From Rhizobiaceae bacterium (lineage in GTDB: Bacteria > Pseudomonadota > Alphaproteobacteria > Rhizobiales > Rhizobiaceae), in contig JANQMU010000145.1 of NCBI GenBank assembly GCA_028279875.1, positions 1 through 63,657 on the forward strand: a DNA stretch of 63,657 bases. The letters are read 5' to 3'. Below the pieces are notes generated by a model that made no database searches, was not told where the DNA came from, and saw nothing but the letters and a program-made list of their open reading frames with translations. The position numbers and the translations under genes are program-made. Below are positions 17,838-26,575 of the stretch, one piece after another. Positions within the stretch are counted from its first letter, which is position 1. Every line of letters begins with the position of its first letter.

Positions 17838-18295
17838 CGGAAAGTTAGGCAGAGATTGCAGACGCTTGGCGCGTCCATGCCGGAGTCTTCGAAGCCAAGC
17901 GCTTCCAGCCCAGCCAGCGTACGCTCACTGGTTACAGCGCTTTCAAACATGGCAAGCACCGCGAGGATTGCAAAAATCGTCCGTCCTTCGGCGCAACCTG
18001 TGTCATGGGTTCTAAGGAGGCCTGTCAGAACCTGCAATCTTACACCCCGCTCTATCAAGGCGTCATTCAGCTCGATCAGCTCTGTAAGATCGCGTCCGAG
18101 CCTGTCCAGACGCCATACCACCAGCTCGTCACCCGCCCGGCATATTGCCAGAGCTTGCGCCAATCCATCGCGCCGCGCCGTCTTTCCCGATATGCAATCG
18201 GCAAAGACCGCATCGCAGCCGTATCTCTTAAGAGCGTGCAACTGGAGATCATGATTTTGATCCGGCGATGATACGCGGGCATAGCCGATCCGCAT
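17828..18295 (-). CDS. Serine resolvase, C-terminally short
   Basis: A 155-residue protein with an intact resolvase/invertase catalytic domain: MRIGYARVSSPDQ (nucleophile Ser), VVWRLDRLGRDLTEL, and the dimer helix near RTIFAILAVLAMFESA. Family members run to about 185-200 residues with a C-terminal helix-turn-helix; here the protein ends shortly after the E helix, so the DNA-binding domain is missing or replaced. The ATG at 18295 is the family start. Confidence 0.8.
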   Translation of the reverse strand: MRIGYARVSSPDQNHDLQLHALKRYGCDAVFADCISGKTARRDGLAQALAICRAGDELVVWRLDRLGRDLTELIELNDALIERGVRLQVLTGLLRTHDTGCAEGRTIFAILAVLAMFESAVTSERTLAGLEALGFEDSGMDAPSVCNLCLTFRWA

Positions 18296-19087
18296 GGGCT
18301 GATCCGGCCTGCCGCAAAGGGCCACAGACCATTCAGCGGTGAGTTTTCGTACGGTAAGAGAAGGAACCGCAATACGGATTATGTGTCGCGGTCTTTCGCG
18401 GGGCATGGGTCCTGGCAACGATAAGGGCTGGCACCAAACGCAGCCCGGCCTTTATAGACAGGCCAAAGCCTCAAATCGAGCCGGAATACCCGTGTATGGC
18501 TTATGCGCTGCGAAAGCGAGGAGCAGGTGACAGCGCCCTTAGTCTGAGTGTCATGAGCCTTGAATGAACCGCCGGTGATGCCGGGCCGTGCACCACTTAT
18601 GGGCCGGTGCCTGTGGCCTGGATGGGAACAGGATCACAATTTTTAGGATGCCCGCAAGATGTGCGTGTAATACACGCATCTTGCCCTGACGCCAGAGGCG
18701 CCAGGGAGGGGGGAGCAAGCTCCCCCCGTTTCACCCCCCTCTGTTGGCGCATGGGGGCATCGAACCCCCAATGCGCCAATTCAGCATATCGCCGCTGAGC
18801 GCTCGCAGGCTTGGAGAATTGCCTCTCCACCCACACCGAACCATGCACAATCAACTGACTGATTGATCCCCATTCAAGGAGCCTTCGTGTAAACCCCTTG
18901 ACCATTGGGAGAAACCGCTCTCCCTCTGGACACCCATCGACGACGTACCATTCCGCAAGAGACTCACGCTCCTTGGTTTTCCTTGGGGGCAAGTCCTTTC
19001 TGTATCGCGCGAATCATAGAAGTGGTTCTACTGGATGTGCTATCAACATTAAATGTGTTCACTGATTGTTCATGTTAGGAAGCGTTT
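18296..19087. other. Hairpin-dense, mostly non-coding region
   Basis: About 790 bp with at most one weak gene. Three perfect or near-perfect hairpins are clustered: GCAAGAT/ATCTTGC (18654-18684), GGGGGGAGC/GCTCCCCCC (18708-18727) and TTGGCGCAT/ATGCGCCAA (18744-18779, with an inner GGGG/CCCC). Such clusters occur at transfer origins and single-strand initiation sites of conjugative elements, and also in structured RNAs. Confidence 0.55.
18597..18992 (-). CDS. Uncertain hypothetical protein crossing the hairpin cluster
   Basis: A 131-codon ORF whose first about 80 residues look protein-like (MPPRKTKERESLAEWYVVDG, then YAELAHWGFDAPMRQQ), while the rest is the translation of the inverted repeats at 18654-18779. 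It may be a real gene with a long 3' structured tail or a truncated one. Not recognised. Confidence 0.4.
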   Translation of the reverse strand: MPPRKTKERESLAEWYVVDGCPEGERFLPMVKGFTRRLLEWGSISQLIVHGSVWVERQFSKPASAQRRYAELAHWGFDAPMRQQRGVKRGELAPPSLAPLASGQDACITRTSCGHPKNCDPVPIQATGTGP

Positions 19088-20800
19088 GTGACAACAACAC
19101 TTGCCCTACAACCTGCTCTTCCCGGACTCTGCCCCGTCACAGAAGCCGTCGAACAACTTGCCATGAATGGGGGAGTAGAAGAACGCGGCGCTGTCTACAC
19201 ACGACGAGAAGTTGTTGATTTTATCCTTGATCTGACCGGTTACATAGAAGAAGCGCCGCTTACCGAATATCGTCTTCTTGAGCCCTCTTGTGGCAATGGA
19301 GACTTCCTTATTCCGGCGGTAAATCGCTTGCTGGCTGCCGCAGAGCGCGACAACAAACTAACATATTCCGCTCTTGAGCCCGCGATTCGCGCCATCGAGC
19401 TTCATTGTGCAACGTATGAAGACACACGGTCACAAGTCGTCCATCAGCTACTAAACGGTGGCCTGGATGAAAAAGATGCTGTTCGCCTTTGCGATGCTTG
19501 GCTCCATCAAGGCGATTTTCTTCTGGCTGAAATTCCTAACCGCTTCACGCACATAGTTGGGAACCCGCCCTACGTCCGTCAGGAGAGCATTCCTGACATA
19601 CTCATGAATGAGTACCGGCAGCGTTTCCGGACTATTTATGATCGCGCTGATATCTATGTCCCATTCATCGAGCACTCGCTGACCCTTTTAGAGGATGGTG
19701 GAAAGCTGGGCTTCATTTGTGCCGACCGATGGATGAAGAACAAATATGGAAAGAAACTCCGAGAGCTCGTTGCCAAGCACTACAATCTGAGTATCTACGT
19801 CGATATGGTCGACACTGACGCTTTCCACGATGAAGTCAGTGCTTATCCGGCGATAACAGTCATAGAACGAAGCCAGACAGCAACAACCCGAGTCTACGCT
19901 CGCCCTGATGTTGATGCGCGAGTTCTGAAACGCCTTGCAACAGAACTTACGGCCAAGAAGCTGCCCTCAAAAAGCAATGTCCACGAAATTGAAAAAGCCA
20001 TCTCCGGTGCCGAGGCTTGGGTACTCGATTCATTTGAAGAACTTGCTCTTGTTCGGCGGCTGGAGGCGCTGTTTCCAGTCCTCGAAGATGCGGGTTGCAA
20101 AGTCGGTATCGGTGTCGCGACGGGTGCTGATAAGGCCTTCATTGACGATTACGAAAAACTTGACGTTGAGCCCTCGCGAAAGCTGCCGCTCGTTATGACA
20201 CGCGACATTCTCGACGGGCATATCAAATGGCGCGGTAAGGGCATTGTCAATCCGTTCGGTGATAACGGAAAGCTAGTGGATCTTGAGGAGTTTCCGAAAC
20301 TCGGGACGTACCTCAATGATCGCAAAGATCAAATCGCTGGCCGTCATATTGCAGAGAAAAACCCGCGCAACTGGTACCGCACCATCGACCGAATTTATCC
20401 CGCCCTTACCTATCGGGAAAAGCTGCTAATCCCCGATATCAAAGGTGATGCCTGTATCGTCTATGAACAGGGCAAACTCTATCCGCACCATAATCTTTAT
20501 TACATCACCTCCGATGAATGGGATGTGCATGCATTACAGGCCGTCATGCGCTCAGGTATCGCCAGACTCTTCGTGGGCCTGTACTGCACGCGGATGCGCG
20601 GAGGTTATCTACGATTTCAGGCGCAATATCTCCGTAAGATCAGGATTCCACGCTGGTCAGACGTAAACACGGGCCTTCGCCATCGGCTTACAGAATACGC
20701 AGAAACTAACGACCGGCATTTACTCAACGAAGTTGTTTCTGATCTCTATGGGCTGAGCTCGGCAGAGTTGAAATTGATTGAAGGGAAGATTGCTGAATGA
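19088..20800 (+). CDS. Type II N6-adenine DNA methyltransferase (XhoI/PaeR7I-type)
   Basis: A 570-residue methyltransferase. The SAM-binding motif region reads LLEPSCGNGDFLIPA (about 60-74) and the catalytic motif IV is NPPYVRQ (about residue 158), diagnostic of N6-adenine methylation. The long C-terminal part supplies target recognition. It overlaps the partner endonuclease start by 4 bp. The GTG at 19088 begins MTTTLALQPA. With the partner it should methylate the A of CTCGAG (inference from the endonuclease family). Confidence 0.9.
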   Translation: MTTTLALQPALPGLCPVTEAVEQLAMNGGVEERGAVYTRREVVDFILDLTGYIEEAPLTEYRLLEPSCGNGDFLIPAVNRLLAAAERDNKLTYSALEPAIRAIELHCATYEDTRSQVVHQLLNGGLDEKDAVRLCDAWLHQGDFLLAEIPNRFTHIVGNPPYVRQESIPDILMNEYRQRFRTIYDRADIYVPFIEHSLTLLEDGGKLGFICADRWMKNKYGKKLRELVAKHYNLSIYVDMVDTDAFHDEVSAYPAITVIERSQTATTRVYARPDVDARVLKRLATELTAKKLPSKSNVHEIEKAISGAEAWVLDSFEELALVRRLEALFPVLEDAGCKVGIGVATGADKAFIDDYEKLDVEPSRKLPLVMTRDILDGHIKWRGKGIVNPFGDNGKLVDLEEFPKLGTYLNDRKDQIAGRHIAEKNPRNWYRTIDRIYPALTYREKLLIPDIKGDACIVYEQGKLYPHHNLYYITSDEWDVHALQAVMRSGIARLFVGLYCTRMRGGYLRFQAQYLRKIRIPRWSDVNTGLRHRLTEYAETNDRHLLNEVVSDLYGLSSAELKLIEGKIAE

Positions 20801-21534
20801 GTCTTGAACTTGCCGATTACGAAGCGCGCGCACGAGATGCGGTCAAGCTGTTTTGGGGAAATCGTGAAGCTGCAATGGCAAAGCAGATCGCGTCCGGTAA
20901 CGCCGATGCAGGTACTCGCGGTGCTGTGACTGCTGGCAAAAACATGGATGGTTTCCTGGAACTGGCGCAGGAGCTGGTGACCGCCAACGGCTTGCTCATG
21001 GCGGAAATTTGTACGAAGCGCCGTGTGCTGACGCTACCGGGCTATTTCAGGCCTACCAAGCTTTGGGATTTGCTCGTTATGCATCAAGGTCAGCTCGTTG
21101 CTGCTCTTGAGTTTAAATCCCAGGTTGGTCCTTCATTCGGGAACAATTTTAACAATCGATCTGAGGAAGCAATAGGAACGGCCCACGACCTTTGGACGGC
21201 TTACCGCGAAGGCGCATTGGGAAAGGACGCGCCGCGCCCCTTCCTTGGATGGGTGATGCTCGTTGAAGATTGTGACGCGTCGCGATCTTCCGTGCGCGAT
21301 ACCGAACCTCACTTTCCGGTTTTTCCAGAGTTCAAAGGCGCATCTTACTCGCAACGCTACGATATTCTTTGCCGCAAGCTTGTACATGAAGGGCTCTATA
21401 CAAGCGCCACGTTCCTTAACTCGCCTCGGACAGCCGCCGCAGACGGCGCGTATTCGCACCTAAGTGAACTGACGTCCCTGAAGACATTTGTGACGGAGTT
21501 TGCCGCACATATTGCAGCGGTCGCCGCTAGGTAA
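20797..21534 (+). CDS. PaeR7I/XhoI-family type II restriction endonuclease
   Basis: A 245-residue protein with features of the PaeR7I family: TAGKNMDGFLELAQELV, LPGYFRPTKLWDLLV, LVAALEFKSQVGPSFGNNFN (the E-F-K catalytic-type segment near residue 108) and FKGASYSQRYDILCRKL. Length matches. Predicted to cut CTCGAG sites lacking adenine methylation. Translationally coupled to the methyltransferase (4-bp overlap), methylase first, which helps safe establishment after transfer. Confidence 0.9.
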   Translation: MSLELADYEARARDAVKLFWGNREAAMAKQIASGNADAGTRGAVTAGKNMDGFLELAQELVTANGLLMAEICTKRRVLTLPGYFRPTKLWDLLVMHQGQLVAALEFKSQVGPSFGNNFNNRSEEAIGTAHDLWTAYREGALGKDAPRPFLGWVMLVEDCDASRSSVRDTEPHFPVFPEFKGASYSQRYDILCRKLVHEGLYTSATFLNSPRTAAADGAYSHLSELTSLKTFVTEFAAHIAAVAAR

Positions 21535-21557
21535 GAGATTGCTTAAGCGAAGTGAGC

Positions 21558-22364
21558 CTAACAAGCACAAAAAGATTCATCGGCTGCTACTTCATAGCGC
21601 TCCCAACCGACCTCGGTCCCGCGCCAGACAATGACAACCCCATCCAATCGCATCGCTGCCCAAATGTGTGTTGCACGGTTATTGAGGTTAGGTGGATCAG
21701 GGGGAGGTTCAACTTCCGCCATGCTGCAACCCGCAGCCGGATTCGTCGCCCGATCAATCTCCACGAAAAAGTGGCGGTCAACAGCGGTGCCATGGCGTTC
21801 AGTTGAGAGCTTGGCTTTATTGTCGGGCCGAGCCAGGGCTTCGAAAAGAACATCGGTAACCTGCTCTGAAGACATGACATAGTCTTCTGAGGTTTCCCCT
21901 CTTGAACTCAAGAAAGTTATGCTGCCGGGAGATCCCGCCTCGCCGCCATTCTCGATTCCATTCCTGAGTAGCTCTTCCACGGCTAATGCGATTTCTTGTT
22001 CCTCAACAAACTGACTGCCATGCCCAAATTCGGTCAGCCCGTGTTTCTCAAGAACGGCGATGTGTTTAACCCCTTCTTCCGCGATCCATCGCGGATCGGG
22101 ATTATGCGCCATGAGTAACCATCCCTTACGAAGCGATGGGCAGTGAATCGGCCCGTGATTACGCTCCCGGTGGATAGAACGCATCGAATCTTCATGGATT
22201 GCTGCTGTTACTTCCACAACTCCGATCTTTTGGTTACTGCCATCCAAAATATCGAAATCATGCTCGCCATTGCTCTGATCTTCCAAGGGCACAACCTGTT
22301 TGCCATCCGGTAGCAGCTTGGCCAAAGCCCAGGCCGCAAGCTGTTCGCTTCGGTTCTTGATCAA
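21558..22364 (-). CDS. Hypothetical protein with D-x(n)-EVT nuclease-like motif
   Basis: A 268-residue protein. The N-terminal third shows GEHDFDILDG followed by KIGVVEVTAA, a D...(E)xT arrangement on a beta strand, as in divergent PD-(D/E)XK-like proteins where Lys is replaced. The rest is not recognised. Last gene of a five-gene minus-strand cluster and convergent with the restriction genes (ends 24 bp apart). Nuclease activity is inference. Confidence 0.6.
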   Translation of the reverse strand: MIKNRSEQLAAWALAKLLPDGKQVVPLEDQSNGEHDFDILDGSNQKIGVVEVTAAIHEDSMRSIHRERNHGPIHCPSLRKGWLLMAHNPDPRWIAEEGVKHIAVLEKHGLTEFGHGSQFVEEQEIALAVEELLRNGIENGGEAGSPGSITFLSSRGETSEDYVMSSEQVTDVLFEALARPDNKAKLSTERHGTAVDRHFFVEIDRATNPAAGCSMAEVEPPPDPPNLNNRATHIWAAMRLDGVVIVWRGTEVGWERYEVAADESFCAC

Positions 22365-22427
22365 ACCATTCCCTTTTGCTGAGGCTGCAAATATCGGATA
22401 ACCCTTACACGGGCTACGAGCGGAACA

Positions 22428-22925
22428 CTACGGATGCCTCCGCTCCGGACATTCCGCCTCAAACTTTTCATAGGTTTGTAGAAACTCTTCAGGCGTTACA
22501 ATCCGCTGTCCCGGAAGCACAGCGGCAATTTCACCACGCTTGCTCAAGATGCGTTTGTCATTGGTCAAAAAATACCCGCCGTACTTCGCGCTTTCAACAA
22601 CATGAAAGGCATCCCGGTCGTGCTTTCCGGACTTCGCATTGCCTTTAAGGATTGCGCGCACGTCCGCCTGTTGCTGCCGCTCATGCGGTGTCAATTCCAC
22701 CTCTATCGAAAAGAGCAATCCCAACGCGCGCTGCCTGACGTCCTGAGGCGTGTTGGGATGCTTGAGTTCGTTTTGCACCGAATATGGCAGGAACAGCGGC
22801 AGATCGTCATTGGCAACATGATGCAGGATTTTGTCCAGGGCAGCGTCCTGAAGCCCGCCGGTCCGGTGCAGCGCATTTGCATCAATCAGGTTGTTGGTGC
22901 GGCGAGGATCGATCACGTGTCCCAT
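22428..22925 (-). CDS. PIN-domain ribonuclease-like protein
   Basis: A 165-residue protein with the acidic tetrad of PIN domains in order: NLIDANAL (Asp), SVQNELKHP (Glu), KHDRDAFHV (Asp) and YFLTNDKRIL (Asp). PIN proteins are Mg-dependent RNases, often VapC toxins. No antitoxin-like partner is adjacent on the usual side; the neighbours are a nuclease-like and a D-EVT protein, so a toxin-antitoxin pair is not the obvious reading. Confidence 0.75.
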   Translation of the reverse strand: MGHVIDPRRTNNLIDANALHRTGGLQDAALDKILHHVANDDLPLFLPYSVQNELKHPNTPQDVRQRALGLLFSIEVELTPHERQQQADVRAILKGNAKSGKHDRDAFHVVESAKYGGYFLTNDKRILSKRGEIAAVLPGQRIVTPEEFLQTYEKFEAECPERRHP

Positions 22926-22955
22926 GCCCGGAACGTATCGCGATTCGGCCAGCGT

Positions 22956-23441
22956 TTAGCCTAGATCCGGTTTTTCGGGCCAAATCTGCCGGGCCAGCCG
23001 CTTGTATTCCCGTACGCCTAGAGCGCCGCGTTTCCGCGCCTTCGATCCGGGAACGGCAAGCCGGGCCTCGACAGCTTCATAGGACGCTTCCCACATCTCG
23101 CGTGGCTCCAGAGTGCTGTTGTCCAGCAACACCAACAACACCGTGTCACACGGAGCGCCCCGTTTGATTTTACTAAGCCGCTGACTGGGTTTTGAGTCCG
23201 CACCGAAGGCACGGCCCTTTATCTGAACACGTTCTTCCCTCTCTCCGGTGCGCCGGATCGCGTCATAGCCTTCCGTGCGCGGCGGCGCCAGCTCAAGCCC
23301 CAGTGTTTCCGCCGCGACAAATTCAGCGACTTCACCTGTGACGCCCAGCGGCTTCCCGGTCAGACGATAATACTCGGCGGCCAAAGGTTTGACCTGCGCC
23401 AGAATTTCGCGGAGCCGGGCTTTTTCATCCTCTGAATTCAT
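22956..23441 (-). CDS. PD-(D/E)XK-like protein (DUF6998-type)
   Basis: A 161-residue protein with GYDAIRRTGEREERVQIKGR, i.e. Asp, then Q-x-K on the next strand, the core of many restriction-like nucleases. An N-terminal helical region (GVTGEVAEFVAAETLGLEL) precedes it. Resembles the DUF6998 description I know, but this is recognition from memory. 30 bp above the PIN gene. Confidence 0.6.
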   Translation of the reverse strand: MNSEDEKARLREILAQVKPLAAEYYRLTGKPLGVTGEVAEFVAAETLGLELAPPRTEGYDAIRRTGEREERVQIKGRAFGADSKPSQRLSKIKRGAPCDTVLLVLLDNSTLEPREMWEASYEAVEARLAVPGSKARKRGALGVREYKRLARQIWPEKPDLG

Positions 23442-23462
23442 TGGTCGCTCATCTCATGTGGC

Positions 23463-24047
23463 TCAGGCGCTACGGGCCGCGGCCAGGGCATTTGTCAGAT
23501 CTTCAACCCCAAGCTGGCGCAGAATCTCCTGCTCATATTCACGCGACAGGAGCGTTTCGATCCCGTGTCGCTTGGCATCCATCAGGTAGGTAATGCCGTC
23601 CTTTCCGTCTCTTCGCTCTTTCGCACTCTCGATAGCCAGCTTTGCAAGGTTCTCAGGTGTAAGCGGGTCGATCGTTGCGGCAATCTTCGTGTACAGGACG
23701 GCGTCTATTCCTTCGAAATTCCTGACGCATTCCACGACAATAGTGTCCTTGCCGGGATTTTCCTTAGGTTCATATTCCCTGCCGCTCCCTACTTTATGGA
23801 TTTCCCGTCTGTACAGGCGGTTGGCGGCTTCGGTCTCATCGACATTCAGCACAAATATCTGCGCGTTAACTGAAACACCGTCTTCAACAGGAACCAGCGT
23901 GGGCGCGCCATCGCGCTTACTGCTGCTCCTTGCATACTCAACATTGAACGGCGTTTTGATGTCCTTTTTTGTGGCTATTCTCGCGTCCTTAATCTCCTGA
24001 CCGGGGTCCGAGATCAACGATCCATATGCAAGTATTCCTACGGTCAT
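23463..24047 (-). CDS. Gamma-glutamylcyclotransferase-like protein
   Basis: A 194-residue protein starting MTVGILAYGSLISDPG; the AYGSL motif is the substrate-binding signature of GGCT/AIG2-like folds. A further block is RLYRREIHKVGSG. Enzymes of the family cleave gamma-glutamyl groups with release of 5-oxoproline, but many members have unknown substrates. Position in a cluster with nuclease-like genes is unexpected. 21 bp from the next gene. Confidence 0.7.
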   Translation of the reverse strand: MTVGILAYGSLISDPGQEIKDARIATKKDIKTPFNVEYARSSSKRDGAPTLVPVEDGVSVNAQIFVLNVDETEAANRLYRREIHKVGSGREYEPKENPGKDTIVVECVRNFEGIDAVLYTKIAATIDPLTPENLAKLAIESAKERRDGKDGITYLMDAKRHGIETLLSREYEQEILRQLGVEDLTNALAAARSA

Positions 24048-24064
24048 AATGTGCCCGCCAGTTG

Positions 24065-24913
24065 TTATTCAGACGCAGCCGCCTTGGCGCTGCCGATGAT
24101 TTTCGTAGCCAGTTCCTCGCATTCACGCGCAAATTTTTGAAAGTTCCGATTATGTGCAGACTGCCAGGCGCTTTCGGGGGCAAGGGCGGCACTCAGAAGT
24201 TTTTGGCTGTCTTTTGATAACAACCGGTATTTGTCGAAGCCGATCTCGCCGCGAATGAGTTTGGAGACATTATCCGCTTCCATCTCGTAATAGCCCGCCA
24301 TTTCGGTCCAGTTCGCCGCCTTTGCCAATCTGGACATCTGGCCGTTTTCTATGCCGTTTATTTTCAGCGCCCATAGCGCATCGCTTCCACCCAGCTTGAG
24401 ATTGTGCGCGAGCGTATCCCGATAGTTGATGTTGACCCTTCCCCGCACGCACAGGACAACCGATTTCTGCTGGGTTGGGGTCAGCTCTGAAAATATCTCA
24501 CCAGCTCTTTCGCTCAGGCCTGCAACAGGTTTGGGCGCTTCCGGTGTGATGTCCTCACCAGCGGCCATCTTGTTCGCAAGAAGTTCCCAGCACTCTATCA
24601 GATCTAGATAGTCATGGCCGGGATCGTAGCAGGCAGCGCTGGCCCTGCTGAGTTCGAACTCATCGTAGCGGCTGGAACTGATCAGGATTTTGTTCAGAGC
24701 GGCTTTTTCGCGTGGATGTAAAGCCTTCAACTCAGCGCGGCATGTTGTATCGGACCGGATTTGCTCCATGCAGCTTTCATAGTAACGGACTACATGGGCC
24801 TGTTTTAAGCGAATAGCCGCCTCTTCCACCTCAGACTGGGCGGATGCGACAGATGAAATCAGTGAGAAGCACAGGCCAAAAACAATAATAAAGATCTGTC
24901 GATCCGCTCGCAT
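24065..24913 (-). CDS. Hypothetical exported protein
   Basis: A 282-residue protein with a clear signal peptide (FIIVFGLCFSLISSVASAQ, cleavage near residue 26). The mature part is helical with scattered cysteines (ESCMEQI, DTTCRAEL, SAACYDPG, LIECWELL, VVLCVRG) that could form disulphides in the periplasm. First gene of the minus-strand cluster 24913-21558. No family recognised. Confidence 0.65.
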   Translation of the reverse strand: MRADRQIFIIVFGLCFSLISSVASAQSEVEEAAIRLKQAHVVRYYESCMEQIRSDTTCRAELKALHPREKAALNKILISSSRYDEFELSRASAACYDPGHDYLDLIECWELLANKMAAGEDITPEAPKPVAGLSERAGEIFSELTPTQQKSVVLCVRGRVNINYRDTLAHNLKLGGSDALWALKINGIENGQMSRLAKAANWTEMAGYYEMEADNVSKLIRGEIGFDKYRLLSKDSQKLLSAALAPESAWQSAHNRNFQKFARECEELATKIIGSAKAAASE

Positions 24914-25461
24914 GTGTTGCCTTCTTCGAAACAGCTCAATTTAAAATACCTATCGCAGGTTGGCACACTGCAGGGGTAAAAGCACGGATTTTGGTTCCGA
25001 GGCCAGGGCGTCTCCCCCATCAAAAGATGGGGGCCGGGCTCTATTCGCTAGGCGTCCAGGCGAATGAAAAATCCGCCCGTACGCCAAGCTCACCGAACCC
25101 CATCGAAGAGATGGGTTTCGGCCCAAAAGGGTAACGATCCCTGACGTGAAGATAATGCGGTCGCCCCCGAAAACGGGGGCGGCTTTTTTGTGTTTTTTTC
25201 CACTAGGTCGGGGGCGGCAAGGTCAACGTTCCCACATCCAGAACCTGCCGCCAACCCGCAAGGGGTCGAGCCCTCAACCCCAAAAGGTTGAGGGTGACGG
25301 CAGAACCATGGCTGTGCAAACGCAGCCCTTTTTTAAGCCGCCCCCTCCCAGCGGAAAAAAACGCGGGAAGGGAGATACGGGACAAACAAGGGCGCTCAAT
25401 CAACAACCACCGAGCCTCTTTGGATGCAGCCCCCGGCGACACAGAAAAAGAGGACAAGGCC
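24914..25461. other. Structured leader region with A-loop hairpins
   Basis: About 550 bp upstream of ardC without a convincing gene. Hairpins: CCCCCATC-AAAA-GATGGGGG (25014-25033), an imperfect one near 25096-25125, CGCCCCCG-AAAA-CGGGGGCG with a T-tract (25162-25190) and CCCTCAACC-CCAAAA-GGTTGAGGG (25271-25294). Together they suggest a structured transcript or single-strand initiation region. Confidence 0.55.
25162..25190 (+). terminator. Rho-independent terminator in ardC leader
   Basis: Perfect 8-bp stem CGCCCCCG/CGGGGGCG with an AAAA loop, followed after GC by TTTTTT and another T-run. It lies on the plus strand about 270 bp before ardC, with no plus-strand gene ending close by, so it may terminate a short leader RNA or act as an attenuator. 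Confidence 0.75.
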
Positions 25462-26358
25462 ATGAGCAAACGAGATATCCGGCAGGAGATTACCGACAAA
25501 ATTATCCGAGTATTGGAAAGCATAGACACCGTGGATTTTCAGGCCCCCTTTGCCGGACTGGCGGCGCAGGGGCTTCCCCTCAATCCCACAACGGAAAACA
25601 GCTATCAGGGCATTAATATCCCCTCGCTGTGGATCGACCAGCAGGACAAGAAATTCACTTCGAACCAGTGGGCCACTTTCAAGCAGTGGAAAGAAAAGGG
25701 CGCGCAAGTCCGCAAGGGCGAAAAGGGCAGCCCGATCATTTTTTACAAGACGCTGACCAGAACCGAAGAAAACAGCCGGGGCGAAGCGGAAGAAATCAAT
25801 ATCCCGATGCTGCGGTTTTACACCGTGTTCAACGCGAATCAGGTGGAGGGATACGACCACCACGAAAGCGCCCCGGCCAACCAAACCGATCTTGTCACCC
25901 GCATTGATGAGGCCGAGCGCTATTGCGCGGCATCCGGGGCCGATATCCGCCACGGCGGCAACGGCGCGTTTTATGACCGGATGGGCGATTTCATCAACAT
26001 TCCGGAGACAATCGCCTTTGTGGACACCAAGCACGCCAGCGCCACAGAAAACTATTACGGCGTGCTTTTGCATGAGCTGACCCACTGGACAGGGGCACCC
26101 CACCGTCTTGACCGCGACAAGGCCAAGACCCGCAAGGAAATCGACAAATACGCCTTTGAAGAACTGATAGCCGAGCTAGGCGCGGCTTTCCTGTGCGCAA
26201 AACTTGGCGTGGTGCAGACGCCCCGCGACGATCACGCCCATTACATCAAAAGCTGGCTGAAAGCGCTCAAGGACGACAAGACCTGCATTTTTAAGGCATC
26301 CGCACACGCAGCCAGAGCCGTTGACTATCTCGACGGGCTGCATGGGGGCGGGTCATGA
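25462..26358 (+). CDS. ardC: ArdC-family antirestriction protein
   Basis: A 298-residue protein. The N-terminal ssDNA-binding domain (about 1-130) includes NQWATFKQWKEKGAQVRKGEKG, and the C-terminal metallopeptidase-like domain carries HELTHWTGAPHRL (HExxH). ArdC proteins protect incoming DNA from host restriction during conjugation. The ATG at 25462 has an upstream AGGACAAGG. The stop overlaps the next ORF (ATGA). Confidence 0.9.
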   Translation: MSKRDIRQEITDKIIRVLESIDTVDFQAPFAGLAAQGLPLNPTTENSYQGINIPSLWIDQQDKKFTSNQWATFKQWKEKGAQVRKGEKGSPIIFYKTLTRTEENSRGEAEEINIPMLRFYTVFNANQVEGYDHHESAPANQTDLVTRIDEAERYCAASGADIRHGGNGAFYDRMGDFINIPETIAFVDTKHASATENYYGVLLHELTHWTGAPHRLDRDKAKTRKEIDKYAFEELIAELGAAFLCAKLGVVQTPRDDHAHYIKSWLKALKDDKTCIFKASAHAARAVDYLDGLHGGGS

Positions 26359-26501
26359 AAGCCACCGTTCAATGGGCCGTAGATACGCTGGACCGGATTT
26401 TAGAGGCCAAGCCGGAAGACACGCAGGACTGGCACGCGCTGGTCAATGATCTTGGTGCGGTGCGCACAAGACTGGAATTGGCCCTTTTGGAAAAACACTG
26501 A
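26355..26501 (+). CDS. 48-residue helical protein coupled to ardC
   Basis: Starts in an ATGA overlap with the ardC stop and encodes MKATVQWAVDTLDRILEAKP and onward, a short amphipathic helical protein ending ELALLEKH. The overlap supports it as a real coupled gene. No function known; 74 bp before parB. Confidence 0.6.
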   Translation: MKATVQWAVDTLDRILEAKPEDTQDWHALVNDLGAVRTRLELALLEKH

Positions 26502-26575
26502 TTGCAGCGCCGAGCGGCCAAAGCAGGGCCGCTCCACGGTGCAATCCCGCATCCATCAACCGAAGGAGAAGTACA

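Noticed and set aside
22428..22925. Classical VapBC toxin-antitoxin pair
   Set aside because: The PIN gene has no small DNA-binding antitoxin directly before it; its neighbours are nuclease-like proteins.
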